Assembly (NCBI RefSeq): GCF_000400735.1
Contig: NZ_KE007367.1
Coordinates: 300,672-364,671 of the forward strand
Source: Acinetobacter tandoii DSM 14970 = CIP 107469
Lineage (GTDB): Bacteria; Pseudomonadota; Gammaproteobacteria; Pseudomonadales; Moraxellaceae
Direction of reading: 5' to 3'
Length of the DNA: 64,000 bases
Shown here: positions 1 to 9,072 of the stretch, one piece after another
Numbering within the stretch: the first letter of the stretch is position 1
Layout: every line of letters starts with the position of its first letter
Notes under the pieces: model-generated
The model's database searches: none
Told to the model about the DNA's origin: nothing
What the model saw: the letters and a program-made list of their open reading frames with translations, nothing else
Program-made: the position numbers and the translations under genes

Positions 1-1113
1 GTGCCGATTCAGGCCTTAATGCAACGTAATCCAAGCGTGGACTGGAAACAAGTCGATGATGTGATTTACGGCTGTGCCAACCAAGCGGGTGAAGACAACC
101 GCAATGTCGGTCGTATGTCAGCACTACTTGCAGGCTTACCTGTCGAAGTACCAGCAACCACCATCAACCGTCTATGTGGTTCATCCCTAGATGCGATTGC
201 CATGGCAGCCCGTGCCATTAAAGCGGGTGAAGCGAACCTGATCATTGCGGGTGGTGTGGAAAGCATGTCACGTGCTCCCTTTGTGATGGGCAAATCAGAA
301 ACGGCTTATAGTCGTAGTCAGAAGATTGAAGACACCACCATGGGATGGCGTTTTATCAATCCGAAGCTAAAAGCCATGTATGGTGTAGAGACCATGCCAC
401 AGACTGCAGAGAATGTGGCACAACAATTTAAGATTGATCGTGCAGATCAAGACCAGTTTGCCTTGACGAGTCAACAGCGCACAGCAACCGCGCAAGCTCA
501 AGGCTTTTTTAAACATGAGATCGTCCCTGTAAGTATTGCACAGCGTAAGGGTGATCCGATTGTGGTGGACACCGATGAACATCCTCGTGCATCGACCACC
601 TTGGAAGGTTTGGCGAAACTGAAGCCAGTCGTCACAGCAGAAGGCACCGTCACAGCGGGAAACGCGTCAGGCATCAATGACGGTGCGGCTGCTGTACTGA
701 TTGCTTCGGAACAAGCCGTCGAGCAATACCAACTTAAACCACGTGCCAAGATTATTGCATCTACGGCTGTGGGGGTTGAACCTCGCATCATGGGCTTTGC
801 CCCAGCACCAGCAATTAAGAAATTGCTGAAACAAGCTAATCTCACAATCGAGCAGATGGATGTGATTGAGTTGAATGAAGCCTTTGCGGCACAGGCACTG
901 GCGGTTACCCGTGATTTAGGTCTGGCAGACGATACGACACAAGTGAATCCCAATGGTGGTGCGATTGCGATTGGTCATCCGTTGGGTGCATCGGGTGCAC
1001 GTTTAGTCACCACGGCTTTAAACCAATTGGAACAAACGGGTGGAACCTATGCGCTATGTTCGATGTGTATTGGTGTCGGTCAAGGTATTGCAATGATTAT
1101 TCAGCGGGTTTAA
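1..1113 (+). CDS. pcaF: Beta-ketoadipyl-CoA thiolase, 5' end outside window
   Basis: Catalyses the last step of the beta-ketoadipate pathway, thiolytic cleavage of 3-oxoadipyl-CoA to succinyl-CoA and acetyl-CoA in the cytoplasm. The visible 370 residues are in frame from the first base, and about 30 N-terminal residues of a ~400-residue thiolase are missing, so the opening GTG is an internal valine codon and not the start. Thiolase motifs are present: the nucleophilic Cys in NRLCGSSLDA, the GHPLGASGAR histidine motif near the C-terminus and the second catalytic Cys in CSMCIGVGQG. It is followed by pcaB after 22 bases, consistent with the pca operon; pcaI and pcaJ would be expected to the left. 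Confidence 0.97.
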   Translation: MPIQALMQRNPSVDWKQVDDVIYGCANQAGEDNRNVGRMSALLAGLPVEVPATTINRLCGSSLDAIAMAARAIKAGEANLIIAGGVESMSRAPFVMGKSETAYSRSQKIEDTTMGWRFINPKLKAMYGVETMPQTAENVAQQFKIDRADQDQFALTSQQRTATAQAQGFFKHEIVPVSIAQRKGDPIVVDTDEHPRASTTLEGLAKLKPVVTAEGTVTAGNASGINDGAAAVLIASEQAVEQYQLKPRAKIIASTAVGVEPRIMGFAPAPAIKKLLKQANLTIEQMDVIELNEAFAAQALAVTRDLGLADDTTQVNPNGGAIAIGHPLGASGARLVTTALNQLEQTGGTYALCSMCIGVGQGIAMIIQRV

Positions 1114-1135
1114 AGCAGAGTTAAGGATAGCGATC

Positions 1136-2491
1136 ATGAGCCAGTTATATGCCAGCTTATTTTACCAAAATGAGGTGACTGAAATTTTCAGTGATCGCGC
1201 TTTGGTGTCTTACATGATTGAGGCGGAAGTTGCCTTGGCACAAGCACAGGCTCAAGTTGATGTCATTCCAGAATCTGCCGCAACCGCAATTTCAAATATT
1301 GCAGCAACTGCACTCGATCAGATTGACTTTGATGCTTTAGCTATTGCTACAGGCTTGGCGGGCAATATCGCGATCCCTTTTGTGAAGCAATTAACTGCGA
1401 TTGTGAAACAAAACGATGAAGATGCTGCACGTTATGTACATTGGGGTGCAACTAGTCAAGACATTTTAGATACTGCCTGTATTTTGCAGTGCCGTGCAGC
1501 AATGACACATGTTGAAGCTTTAATTCAACAATGTTATCGCACAGCTTTGGCTCAAGCAGAACAGTATCGCTCACAAGTGATGATTGGGCGCACGTGGTTG
1601 CAGCAAGGTTTACCCATTACCTTAGGTCATAAATTAGCACGTTGGGCTTCGGCCTTTCATCGTGATTTGGCCCGTATTGAAGCCATGAAATCACGCGTGT
1701 TGACTGCTCAATTGGGTGGTGCAGTCGGTTCATTGGCTTCTTTGCAGCATCAAGGCACAGCAGTTGTACAAGCATTTGCAGCGCAGTTACAACTTTCTGT
1801 TCCAAGCTGTACTTGGCATGGTGAGCGCGACCGTATTGTTGAAATCGCGAGCGTCTTAGCAATGGTGACAGGTAGCTTGGGCAAGATGGCACGTGACTGG
1901 TCTTTGATGATGCAAACTGAAATTGCTGAAGTGTTTGAGCCAACCGCAAAAGGTCGTGGTGGCTCATCCACTATGCCACATAAGCGCAATCCTGTCGCGG
2001 CGGCATCTGTATTGGCCGCAGCCAATCGTGTCCCTGTGTTGATGTCGAGTTTGTATCAAAGCATGGTGCAAGAACATGAGCGCAGTCTAGGGGGATGGCA
2101 TGCGGAATGGCTAGCATTGCCTGAAATTTTCCAACTCTGTGCTGGTGCTTTAGAGCGAACTTTGGATGTTTTACAAGGGATGCAAGTTAATGCAGAGAAC
2201 ATGCAGCGCAATTTGGAATGTACTCAAGGCTTAATTATGGCAGAAGCGGTGATGATGGCATTGGCGCCACACATCGGACGTTTACAGGCTCATCATCTAG
2301 TAGAGGACGCGTGTAAAACAGCTGTTGCAAAAGGTGTGCACTTAAGAGATGTGATTGCTGAATTGGATCAAGTTAAAAACTTATTTAGCGTAGCTCAGGT
2401 TTTAGAAATTTTTAAACCCGAATCTTATCTTGGCAATATTCAAGACCAGATTGATGCGGTGTTGCAAGAAGCAAAAGGAGAGGCAAAGTGA
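1136..2491 (+). CDS. pcaB: 3-carboxy-cis,cis-muconate cycloisomerase
   Basis: Second step of protocatechuate breakdown: converts 3-carboxy-cis,cis-muconate to 4-carboxymuconolactone in the cytoplasm. The 451-residue protein belongs to the fumarase/aspartase superfamily and shows its signature GSSTMPHKRNP at about residues 276-286, plus the conserved WGATSQDI segment near residue 103. The ATG has a TAAGGA ribosome site 8 bases upstream. Its stop overlaps the start of pcaD in a GTGA junction, which implies translational coupling. Length and position match PcaB of Acinetobacter. Confidence 0.97.
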   Translation: MSQLYASLFYQNEVTEIFSDRALVSYMIEAEVALAQAQAQVDVIPESAATAISNIAATALDQIDFDALAIATGLAGNIAIPFVKQLTAIVKQNDEDAARYVHWGATSQDILDTACILQCRAAMTHVEALIQQCYRTALAQAEQYRSQVMIGRTWLQQGLPITLGHKLARWASAFHRDLARIEAMKSRVLTAQLGGAVGSLASLQHQGTAVVQAFAAQLQLSVPSCTWHGERDRIVEIASVLAMVTGSLGKMARDWSLMMQTEIAEVFEPTAKGRGGSSTMPHKRNPVAAASVLAAANRVPVLMSSLYQSMVQEHERSLGGWHAEWLALPEIFQLCAGALERTLDVLQGMQVNAENMQRNLECTQGLIMAEAVMMALAPHIGRLQAHHLVEDACKTAVAKGVHLRDVIAELDQVKNLFSVAQVLEIFKPESYLGNIQDQIDAVLQEAKGEAK

Positions 2492-3276
2492 ATATCACGA
2501 TGACCAATCGTCAAGGCAAGACTTTAGCCGTTGCGATTAGTGGGCAAGACAATGCGCCTGTGATTGTATTTTCAAACTCGTTGGGTACAGATAAAGGCAT
2601 GTGGCAGCCGCAAGTTGCTGCTTTTGAACAGCAGTTCAAAGTGGTGACTTATGACACGCGTGGTCATGGGCAAAGCGATGTGATTGAGCAGACCACTGTA
2701 CAAAATCTTGCAGAAGATGTGATTGATATTCTTGATGGTTTAAACATTGAAAAAGCACATTTCTGTGGAATTTCGATGGGCGGTATGACGGCTTTATGGC
2801 TCGGTATTCACCATGCGGATCGTTTTCATAGCATAACTGTGGCGAACTCAGCAGCCAAAATTTGGACTGAAGAGGGTTGGAATGCACGTGCAGATGCAGT
2901 GACAGCCAATGGCTTAGCAGATTTGGTCAAAACTACGCACACCCGTTGGTTCAGCGAACAGTTTGATTATCAACATGATGCTTTGGCACAGCGCACCATT
3001 CAGTCTTTAGCGACTACGCCAGCACTGGGTTATGCAGAATCTTGCCGCGCATTGGCTCAAGCAGATTTGAGCGAAGAAATTCAACAGATTCAGATTCCTA
3101 CTTTATTGATTGCAGGCGCATTTGATCCAGTCACGACAGTGGCAGATGGCGTCTTTATGCAACAACAGATTCAAAAGAGTGAACTTGCGGTGATTGATGC
3201 ATCGCATCTTTCCAATATTGAGCAACCTGAGCTGTTTACCCAAACCCTCAGCCAGTTTATTGGATCGATTCAATAG
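2488..3276 (+). CDS. pcaD: 3-oxoadipate enol-lactonase
   Basis: Hydrolyses 3-oxoadipate enol-lactone to 3-oxoadipate. It is a 262-residue alpha/beta hydrolase: nucleophile Ser96 in GISMGG, acid Asp213 in GAFDPV, and His240 in DASHLSN complete the triad. The start is a GTG overlapping the pcaB stop by four bases, preceded by AAAGGAG; an ATG four codons downstream is possible but less well placed. Not fused to PcaC, unlike the PcaL fusion seen in some bacteria: a separate pcaC lies two genes downstream. Confidence 0.96.
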   Translation: MNITMTNRQGKTLAVAISGQDNAPVIVFSNSLGTDKGMWQPQVAAFEQQFKVVTYDTRGHGQSDVIEQTTVQNLAEDVIDILDGLNIEKAHFCGISMGGMTALWLGIHHADRFHSITVANSAAKIWTEEGWNARADAVTANGLADLVKTTHTRWFSEQFDYQHDALAQRTIQSLATTPALGYAESCRALAQADLSEEIQQIQIPTLLIAGAFDPVTTVADGVFMQQQIQKSELAVIDASHLSNIEQPELFTQTLSQFIGSIQ

Positions 3277-3317
3277 TTTAAGGATTTTAAAAGGACTTTC
3301 AGCCCAAGGAGGCAGGT

Positions 3318-4673
3318 ATGGCGTCTCAGGAATACGCTACTCAAAAAACGAGTATAGACGCACAAGCACTGATTAATGATGCACCGATTAGCAAATATCA
3401 GTGGCTTATCGCAATTGTATGTTTTCTCATTGTTTTTGTTGACGGTATTGATACTGCAGCAATGGGTTTTATTGCTCCCGCTTTAGCACAAGACTGGGGT
3501 ATAGACCGTTCGCAACTGGGTCCAGTCATGAGTGCAGCCTTAGGCGGCATGATTATTGGCGCTTTGGTGTCTGGTCCAACCGCTGACCGCTTTGGGCGAA
3601 AGATTGTTTTAAGCGTTTCGATGCTGATTTTCGGTGGTTTTACTTTGGCATCAGCATATGCAACTGACTTAAATACTTTAGTGATACTGCGCTTTTTAAC
3701 GGGTATTGGTTTGGGCGCGGCAATGCCGAATGCAACCACGCTATTTTCTGAATATTGCCCGCAGCGCTCCCGCTCGTTACTCGTGACCTGTATGTTCTGT
3801 GGTTATAACTTGGGTATGGCGACGGGTGGTTTCATCAGCAGTTGGTTAATCCCAACCTTTGGTTGGCACAGTTTGTTTTTACTCGGCGGTTGGTCGCCAC
3901 TGATTTTGATGCTTCTGGTGATTTTCTTCCTGCCAGAATCCTATCGGTTCTTGATTGTGAAAGGTCGTGATAATGCCAAAGTTCATCAAATTTTGATGCA
4001 TATTGCACCGACGCAAGTACAGGGTGTCACTGAGTTTCATGTGCCAGAGGAAAAAGCAGAAGGTGCAGAGAAGAAAGGCGTGTTTGGCATGCTGTTCTCT
4101 CAAAAATATGTCAAAGGTACAGTTTTATTGTGGCTGACCTATTTCATGGGTTTGGTGATGATTTACCTGCTCACCAGTTGGTTACCAACCTTAATGCGTG
4201 AAACAGGGGCTTCTTTAGAGCGTGCAGCATTCATCGGTGGTTTGTTCCAATTTGGCGGTGTACTCAGCGCTTTATTTATTGGCTGGGCAATGGATCGCTT
4301 CAATCCGAACCGTATTATTGCAGGTTTCTATTTTGTCGCTGGAATCTTTGCCTTCGCTGTGGGGCAGAGCTTAGCAAACCCGACATTACTTGCCATTTTA
4401 GTGCTTTGCGCAGGTGTTGCAATTAATGGTGCACAGTCGGCTATGCCAGCACTCAGCGCTCGTTTTTACCCGACGCAATGCCGTGCAACAGGTGTGGCTT
4501 GGATGTCTGGAATTGGTCGTTTCGGTGCGGTATTTGGTGCTTGGATTGGTGCGGTATTACTCGGCAATGACTGGTCGTTTACTGCAATTTTGAGCTTACT
4601 CATGATTCCTGCAACGGCAGCGGCTGTCGCAATTTTTGTTAAATCACTTGTTGCACATACTGACGCAACTTAA
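3318..4673 (+). CDS. pcaK: Protocatechuate / 4-hydroxybenzoate transporter, MFS
   Basis: Inner-membrane importer of protocatechuate and 4-hydroxybenzoate, of the aromatic acid:H+ symporter family of the major facilitator superfamily. The 451 residues contain about 12 hydrophobic segments and the MFS loop signature GPTADRFGRKIVL after helix 2, with a related AMDRFNPNRI motif in the second half. The acidic DGIDTAAMGF in helix 1 is the family's conserved substrate-linked motif. The start has a strong AAGGAGG. Placement inside the pca operon supports the substrate; if QuiB and QuiC are periplasmic as their leaders suggest, PcaK would carry the product of quinate oxidation inward. Confidence 0.94.
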   Translation: MASQEYATQKTSIDAQALINDAPISKYQWLIAIVCFLIVFVDGIDTAAMGFIAPALAQDWGIDRSQLGPVMSAALGGMIIGALVSGPTADRFGRKIVLSVSMLIFGGFTLASAYATDLNTLVILRFLTGIGLGAAMPNATTLFSEYCPQRSRSLLVTCMFCGYNLGMATGGFISSWLIPTFGWHSLFLLGGWSPLILMLLVIFFLPESYRFLIVKGRDNAKVHQILMHIAPTQVQGVTEFHVPEEKAEGAEKKGVFGMLFSQKYVKGTVLLWLTYFMGLVMIYLLTSWLPTLMRETGASLERAAFIGGLFQFGGVLSALFIGWAMDRFNPNRIIAGFYFVAGIFAFAVGQSLANPTLLAILVLCAGVAINGAQSAMPALSARFYPTQCRATGVAWMSGIGRFGAVFGAWIGAVLLGNDWSFTAILSLLMIPATAAAVAIFVKSLVAHTDAT

Positions 4674-4687
4674 TTGAGGATTCTCCC

Positions 4688-5122
4688 ATGAATGATGAAC
4701 AACGCTATGAACAAGGGATCAAAGTCCGAACTGAAGTGCTAGGTGAAAAGCATGTGAATCGTTCGATCGAGAACCTGAATGATTTCAACGCAGATTTTCA
4801 AAACTTTATCAGCCGTTTTGCATGGGGTGAAGTGTGGTCTAGACCAGGTTTGCCCCGCCACACCCGCAGTTTAGTGACGATTGCAATTTTATTGTCTCTA
4901 GGTCGTGAAGACGAATTACGTATGCATTTACGTGCTTGTTTTAACAATGGTGTGACTAAGGATGAGTTAAAAGAATTGATTCTGCACTGCTCACTCTATG
5001 CAGGTCTACCGGCAGCCAATGCTGCTATGCATATGGCAGAAGAGGTATTTGCAGATTTGGGCATTGCACCAAAAAAACTCAGTGAACTGCAATCTAATTC
5101 AGAACAAACCAATCAAGAGTAA
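4688..5122 (+). CDS. pcaC: 4-carboxymuconolactone decarboxylase
   Basis: Decarboxylates 4-carboxymuconolactone to 3-oxoadipate enol-lactone, linking PcaB to PcaD. The 144-residue protein is of the CMD/AhpD-like all-helical family; the core FAWGEVWSRPGLPRHTRS followed by VTIAILLSLGREDELRMH is typical and the C-terminal Gln/Asn-rich tail is variable. The ATG follows GAGGATTCTCCC, a usable ribosome site. It sits 14 bases after pcaK and 26 bases before pcaH, within the same transcript. Confidence 0.96.
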   Translation: MNDEQRYEQGIKVRTEVLGEKHVNRSIENLNDFNADFQNFISRFAWGEVWSRPGLPRHTRSLVTIAILLSLGREDELRMHLRACFNNGVTKDELKELILHCSLYAGLPAANAAMHMAEEVFADLGIAPKKLSELQSNSEQTNQE

Positions 5123-5136
5123 TGGAACAAGATTAA

Positions 5137-5874
<738 letters not shown>

Positions 5875-5889
5875 TTCAGGGAGAACAAC

Positions 5890-6519
5890 ATGAACAATTG
5901 GAACTTTCAAGAATTGCATGAAACTCCATCTCAAACAGGTGGACCATATGTACACATTGGTTTGTTACCAAAACAAGCCAACATTGAAGTCTTTGAAAAT
6001 AACTTTAACAACCAGCTCGTTCAAGAAAACACTTTAGGTGAACGCATTCGCTTGGAAGGTCAGGTGTTTGACGGCTTAGGTTTACCATTACGTGATGTTT
6101 TAATCGAGATTTGGCAAGCTGATGCCAATGGTGTGTATCCAAGTGCGGCCGACATTCAAGGCAAAGCAGTTGACCCTAATTTCCTTGGTTGGGGACGTAC
6201 AGGTGCAGACTTCGAAACTGGTTTCTGGAGTTTTAATACTATTAAGCCGGGTGCTGTTCCGGGCCGTAAAGGCACAACTCAAGCCCCGCATATTGCACTG
6301 ATCATTTTTGCACGTGGCATCAACATTGGCTTAAACACGCGTGTTTACTTTGATGATGAAGCGGAAGCAAATGCACAAGATCCTGTGCTCAAAGGCATTG
6401 AATGGGCACCACGTCGTCAGACTTTAATTGCTAAGCGCGAAGAGCGTGATGGTGAAGTGGTTTATCGCTTTGACATTCGTATACAAGGCGAAGACGAAAC
6501 AGTTTTTCTAGATATCTAA
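5890..6519 (+). CDS. pcaG: Protocatechuate 3,4-dioxygenase, alpha subunit
   Basis: Partner of PcaH in the heteromeric dioxygenase. The 209 residues share the intradiol dioxygenase beta-sandwich (GERIRLEGQVFDGLGLPL, then EIWQADANGVYPS and TIKPGAVPGR). The positions that would hold the iron ligands are changed: the PcaH HIH motif reads HIA here, and the PGPYPW tyrosine is absent, so this chain does not bind iron, as known for alpha subunits. A well-formed AGGGAGAAC site precedes the ATG. The gene ends just before a strong hairpin that separates the pca from the qui half of the operon. Confidence 0.97.
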   Translation: MNNWNFQELHETPSQTGGPYVHIGLLPKQANIEVFENNFNNQLVQENTLGERIRLEGQVFDGLGLPLRDVLIEIWQADANGVYPSAADIQGKAVDPNFLGWGRTGADFETGFWSFNTIKPGAVPGRKGTTQAPHIALIIFARGINIGLNTRVYFDDEAEANAQDPVLKGIEWAPRRQTLIAKREERDGEVVYRFDIRIQGEDETVFLDI

Positions 6520-6523
6520 GCTT

Positions 6524-6549
6524 ATAAGCGCAAGAAAGCTTGCGCTTAT
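6524..6549 (+). other. Intercistronic hairpin pcaG-quiB
   Basis: An 11-bp perfect stem (ATAAGCGCAAG / CTTGCGCTTAT) with an AAAG loop begins five bases after the pcaG stop. It is followed by CAAAGAGATAAA and not by a T-run, so it is not a classical terminator. More likely it is a processing or 3'-end protection element that uncouples pca from qui mRNA levels; that role is inferred. Confidence 0.6.
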
Positions 6550-6662
6550 CAAAGAGATAAAAGTTTATACGTGGTGATTGCATGTCCCATTGCATGAATC
6601 CCACGTATGTTTGCGGCTGATGACTAAAGTCAGGCAATAGTTTGAAAATACAAGGAACTGTA

Positions 6663-7523
6663 ATGATTACCATCAAAAAATTAGCAATGCAATTATGCTT
6701 AAGCAGCGCTGTTATCGCTGCAATGCCAGCGACCTTTGCCGCTGAAGTGGCTCAATCAAACGCACAACACTATATGGTGAAAAACGTCAATATTGGCGAC
6801 TTACCTGTTAAAACCATCGTACCCATTACTGCAAAAACAGCTGAACAAGCGATTGCACAAGCCAAAGTGATTGCCAGCAATCCAGATGCCGACTTGGCTG
6901 AATTCCGTATCGATTTACTCAAATTTTCTGCAGACACCAAAAAAGTCATCGCACTCGGTCAGCAACTCAATCAAATTTTAAAAGACAAACCGCTTATTGC
7001 CACCATTCGTACTCATAACGAAGGTGGAAAAATGACGGTGTCTGATCAAGACTATGAAAAAATTTATCGTGAATATCTAAAAGCTCCATTTATGCAGTTG
7101 CTGGATATCGAGATGTTCCGTGATGCAGGCAGCGTCGCAAAATTAACCAAATTGGCGCATGATCAACATGTGTTAGTGATCATGTCGAATCACGATTTTA
7201 ATAAAACCCCAGAACAACAAGAAATTGAAAACCGTTTGCTGAAACAAGACCAAATGGGCGCAGATATTTTGAAAATTGCGGTGATGCCGAAATCTAAACA
7301 AGATGTCTTTACCCTGATGAATGCAACGCTTGCTGTAAGCCAAAAAAGTCAAAAACCATTACTGACCATGTCGATGGGGCAATTGGGCACGATCTCGCGT
7401 GTCGCTACTGCCAACATGGGTGGCAGCCTAAGTTTCGGCATGATTGGTGAAGCTTCGGCACCAGGTCAAATTGATGTGACTCAACTTAAACAGTTCCTTA
7501 AAACTGTGCAGCCTACACCTTAA
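6663..7523 (+). CDS. quiB: Catabolic 3-dehydroquinate dehydratase (type I), exported
   Basis: Converts 3-dehydroquinate to 3-dehydroshikimate in quinate catabolism. The 286-residue protein is a type I (Schiff-base, AroD-like) enzyme: EFRIDLL, ATIRTHNEGG, the catalytic His region MSNHDFNKTP, the Lys in ILKIAVMPK and the C-terminal GMIGEASAPGQIDV are visible. The start is the ATG preceded by CAAGGAACTGTA; a TTG seven codons upstream has no ribosome site. Residues 1-26 form a signal peptide ending in ATFA, unlike biosynthetic AroD, placing the enzyme in the periplasm beside QuiA. First gene of the qui half of the operon. Confidence 0.94.
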   Translation: MITIKKLAMQLCLSSAVIAAMPATFAAEVAQSNAQHYMVKNVNIGDLPVKTIVPITAKTAEQAIAQAKVIASNPDADLAEFRIDLLKFSADTKKVIALGQQLNQILKDKPLIATIRTHNEGGKMTVSDQDYEKIYREYLKAPFMQLLDIEMFRDAGSVAKLTKLAHDQHVLVIMSNHDFNKTPEQQEIENRLLKQDQMGADILKIAVMPKSKQDVFTLMNATLAVSQKSQKPLLTMSMGQLGTISRVATANMGGSLSFGMIGEASAPGQIDVTQLKQFLKTVQPTP

Positions 7524-7551
7524 GACTTAAAGATATAAAAAGGATTTGAAC

Positions 7552-9012
7552 ATGAAATTATCAGCTTTACGTTTAAGCACACTGGTTTTAAGTTTGGCGG
7601 CTTCTGGTCTTGCCAGTGCAGAAACTTATATTGTTGACCGCTATCAGGACGATAGTGCCAAAGGTTCATTACGCTGGGCAATTGAACAATCCAATGCCAA
7701 TGCTGCACAAGAAAATGAAATTCAGATTCAAGCAGTGGGCAAAGCGCCTTATGTCATTAAGCTGAATCAAGCTTTACCGCCCATCAAATCTTCCGTGAAA
7801 ATTATTGGTACCCAGTGGGATAAAACTGGTGAGTTTATTGCCATTGATGGTTCTAATTACATTAAAGGCGAAGGTGCTAAAGCCTGCCCAGGCGCAAACC
7901 CTGAACAGTATGGCACCAACGTGCGTACTATGACTTTACCGGGTCTGGTGCTGCAAGATGTGAATGGTGTGACCTTAAAAGGTTTAGATGTTCACCGTTT
8001 CTGCATTGGTGTCTTAGTTAACCGTTCAAGCAATAACTTGATTCAGCACAACCGTATTAGTAACAACTACGGTGGTTCAGGCGTGATGTTGACGGGTGAT
8101 GATGGTAAAGGCAACCCAACCTCAACCACCACCAATAACAACAAAGTCTTGAATAACTTGTTTGTAGACAATGGCGATGGTTTAGAGCTGACGCGTGGTG
8201 CGGCATTTAACCTTGTGGCCAATAACCTGTTCACTTCAACTAAAGCCAACCCAGAGCCATCTCAGGGCATTGAAATTCTTTGGGGTAATGACAACGCTGT
8301 GGTCGGCAATAAGTTTGAAAACTATTCTGATGGTTTGCAAATTAACTGGGGCAAACGTAACTACGTCGCTTATAACGAACTGACCAACAACTCGATAGGT
8401 TTTAACCTCACGGGTGATGGCAACATCTTTGACAGCAACAAAGTGCATGGTAACCGTTTAGGCATTGCTATACGTTCTGAAAAAGATGCCAATGCACGTA
8501 CCACCTTAACCAAAAACTCGATTTGGGATAACGGTAAAGATATTAAGCGTTGTGAAGCGGGCGGTTCATGTGTACCCAATCAACGTTTAGGTGCCATTGT
8601 CTTTGCTGTGCCAGCACTTGAACATGCAGGTTTTGTCGGTTCTCGTGGTGGTGGTGTGGTGATTGAAGAGTCTAAATTGCAAAAAACCTGCACACAGCCA
8701 AACCAAGAAGGCTGTAATGCGATGCCTAACCAAAATATCCAAGCACCGCGTTTAAGCTATAGCAAAGGACAAATTACCGCGACAGTTCAAGGGCAACCAA
8801 ATCAGCGTTATCAGGTTGAATTCTTTGCCAACCGTCAAGCGAATAGTCAAGAAGCTGAACAGTACTTAGGTGCTCAAGTGCTCACAACCAATGCACAAGG
8901 TCAAGGTCAAGCCACTTGGAAAGCACTGAGTGGTGCTGCAAGTGTGACAGCCAATGTAACCGACCATTTGGGCGCAACTTCTGAACTCAGCCCAGCTGTT
9001 CGCATTAAATAA
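7552..9012 (+). CDS. quiC: 3-dehydroshikimate dehydratase, periplasmic beta-helix type
   Basis: Dehydrates 3-dehydroshikimate to protocatechuate, joining the quinate/shikimate branch to the pca pathway. The 486-residue protein begins with a signal peptide cleaved after about residue 22 (SGLASA), then a right-handed parallel beta-helix with many NxxxNN turns such as SNNLIQHNRISNN and TNNNKVLNNLFV, and a C-terminal beta domain. This is the Acinetobacter QuiC type and not the TIM-barrel AsbF/QsuB type. The ATG follows AAAAAGGATTTGAAC; the TTG two codons earlier lies inside the ribosome-site region and is rejected. Confidence 0.93.
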   Translation: MKLSALRLSTLVLSLAASGLASAETYIVDRYQDDSAKGSLRWAIEQSNANAAQENEIQIQAVGKAPYVIKLNQALPPIKSSVKIIGTQWDKTGEFIAIDGSNYIKGEGAKACPGANPEQYGTNVRTMTLPGLVLQDVNGVTLKGLDVHRFCIGVLVNRSSNNLIQHNRISNNYGGSGVMLTGDDGKGNPTSTTTNNNKVLNNLFVDNGDGLELTRGAAFNLVANNLFTSTKANPEPSQGIEILWGNDNAVVGNKFENYSDGLQINWGKRNYVAYNELTNNSIGFNLTGDGNIFDSNKVHGNRLGIAIRSEKDANARTTLTKNSIWDNGKDIKRCEAGGSCVPNQRLGAIVFAVPALEHAGFVGSRGGGVVIEESKLQKTCTQPNQEGCNAMPNQNIQAPRLSYSKGQITATVQGQPNQRYQVEFFANRQANSQEAEQYLGAQVLTTNAQGQGQATWKALSGAASVTANVTDHLGATSELSPAVRIK

Positions 9013-9024
9013 TAAAAACCGCAT

Positions 9025-9051
9025 GGAAAGCTCACTTGAGTTGAGCTTTCC
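9025..9051 (+). other. Intercistronic hairpin quiC-quiX
   Basis: A 10-bp perfect stem (GGAAAGCTCA / TGAGCTTTCC) with a 7-base loop starts 13 bases after the quiC stop. It is followed by CTCACAAAAAAGG, so there is no T-run; the tail is the quiX ribosome site. It is the second of three such stems in the supra-operon and may act in mRNA processing. Confidence 0.55.
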
Positions 9052-9072
9052 TCACAAAAAAGGATGTTTGGT

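Noticed and set aside
7546-7551. TTG start for quiC (and similar early starts for quiB, quiX, the receptor, the patatin and metK)
   Set aside because: In each case the earlier codon lies within or too near the ribosome site, or has none, and the later start gives a normal signal peptide or family N-terminus.
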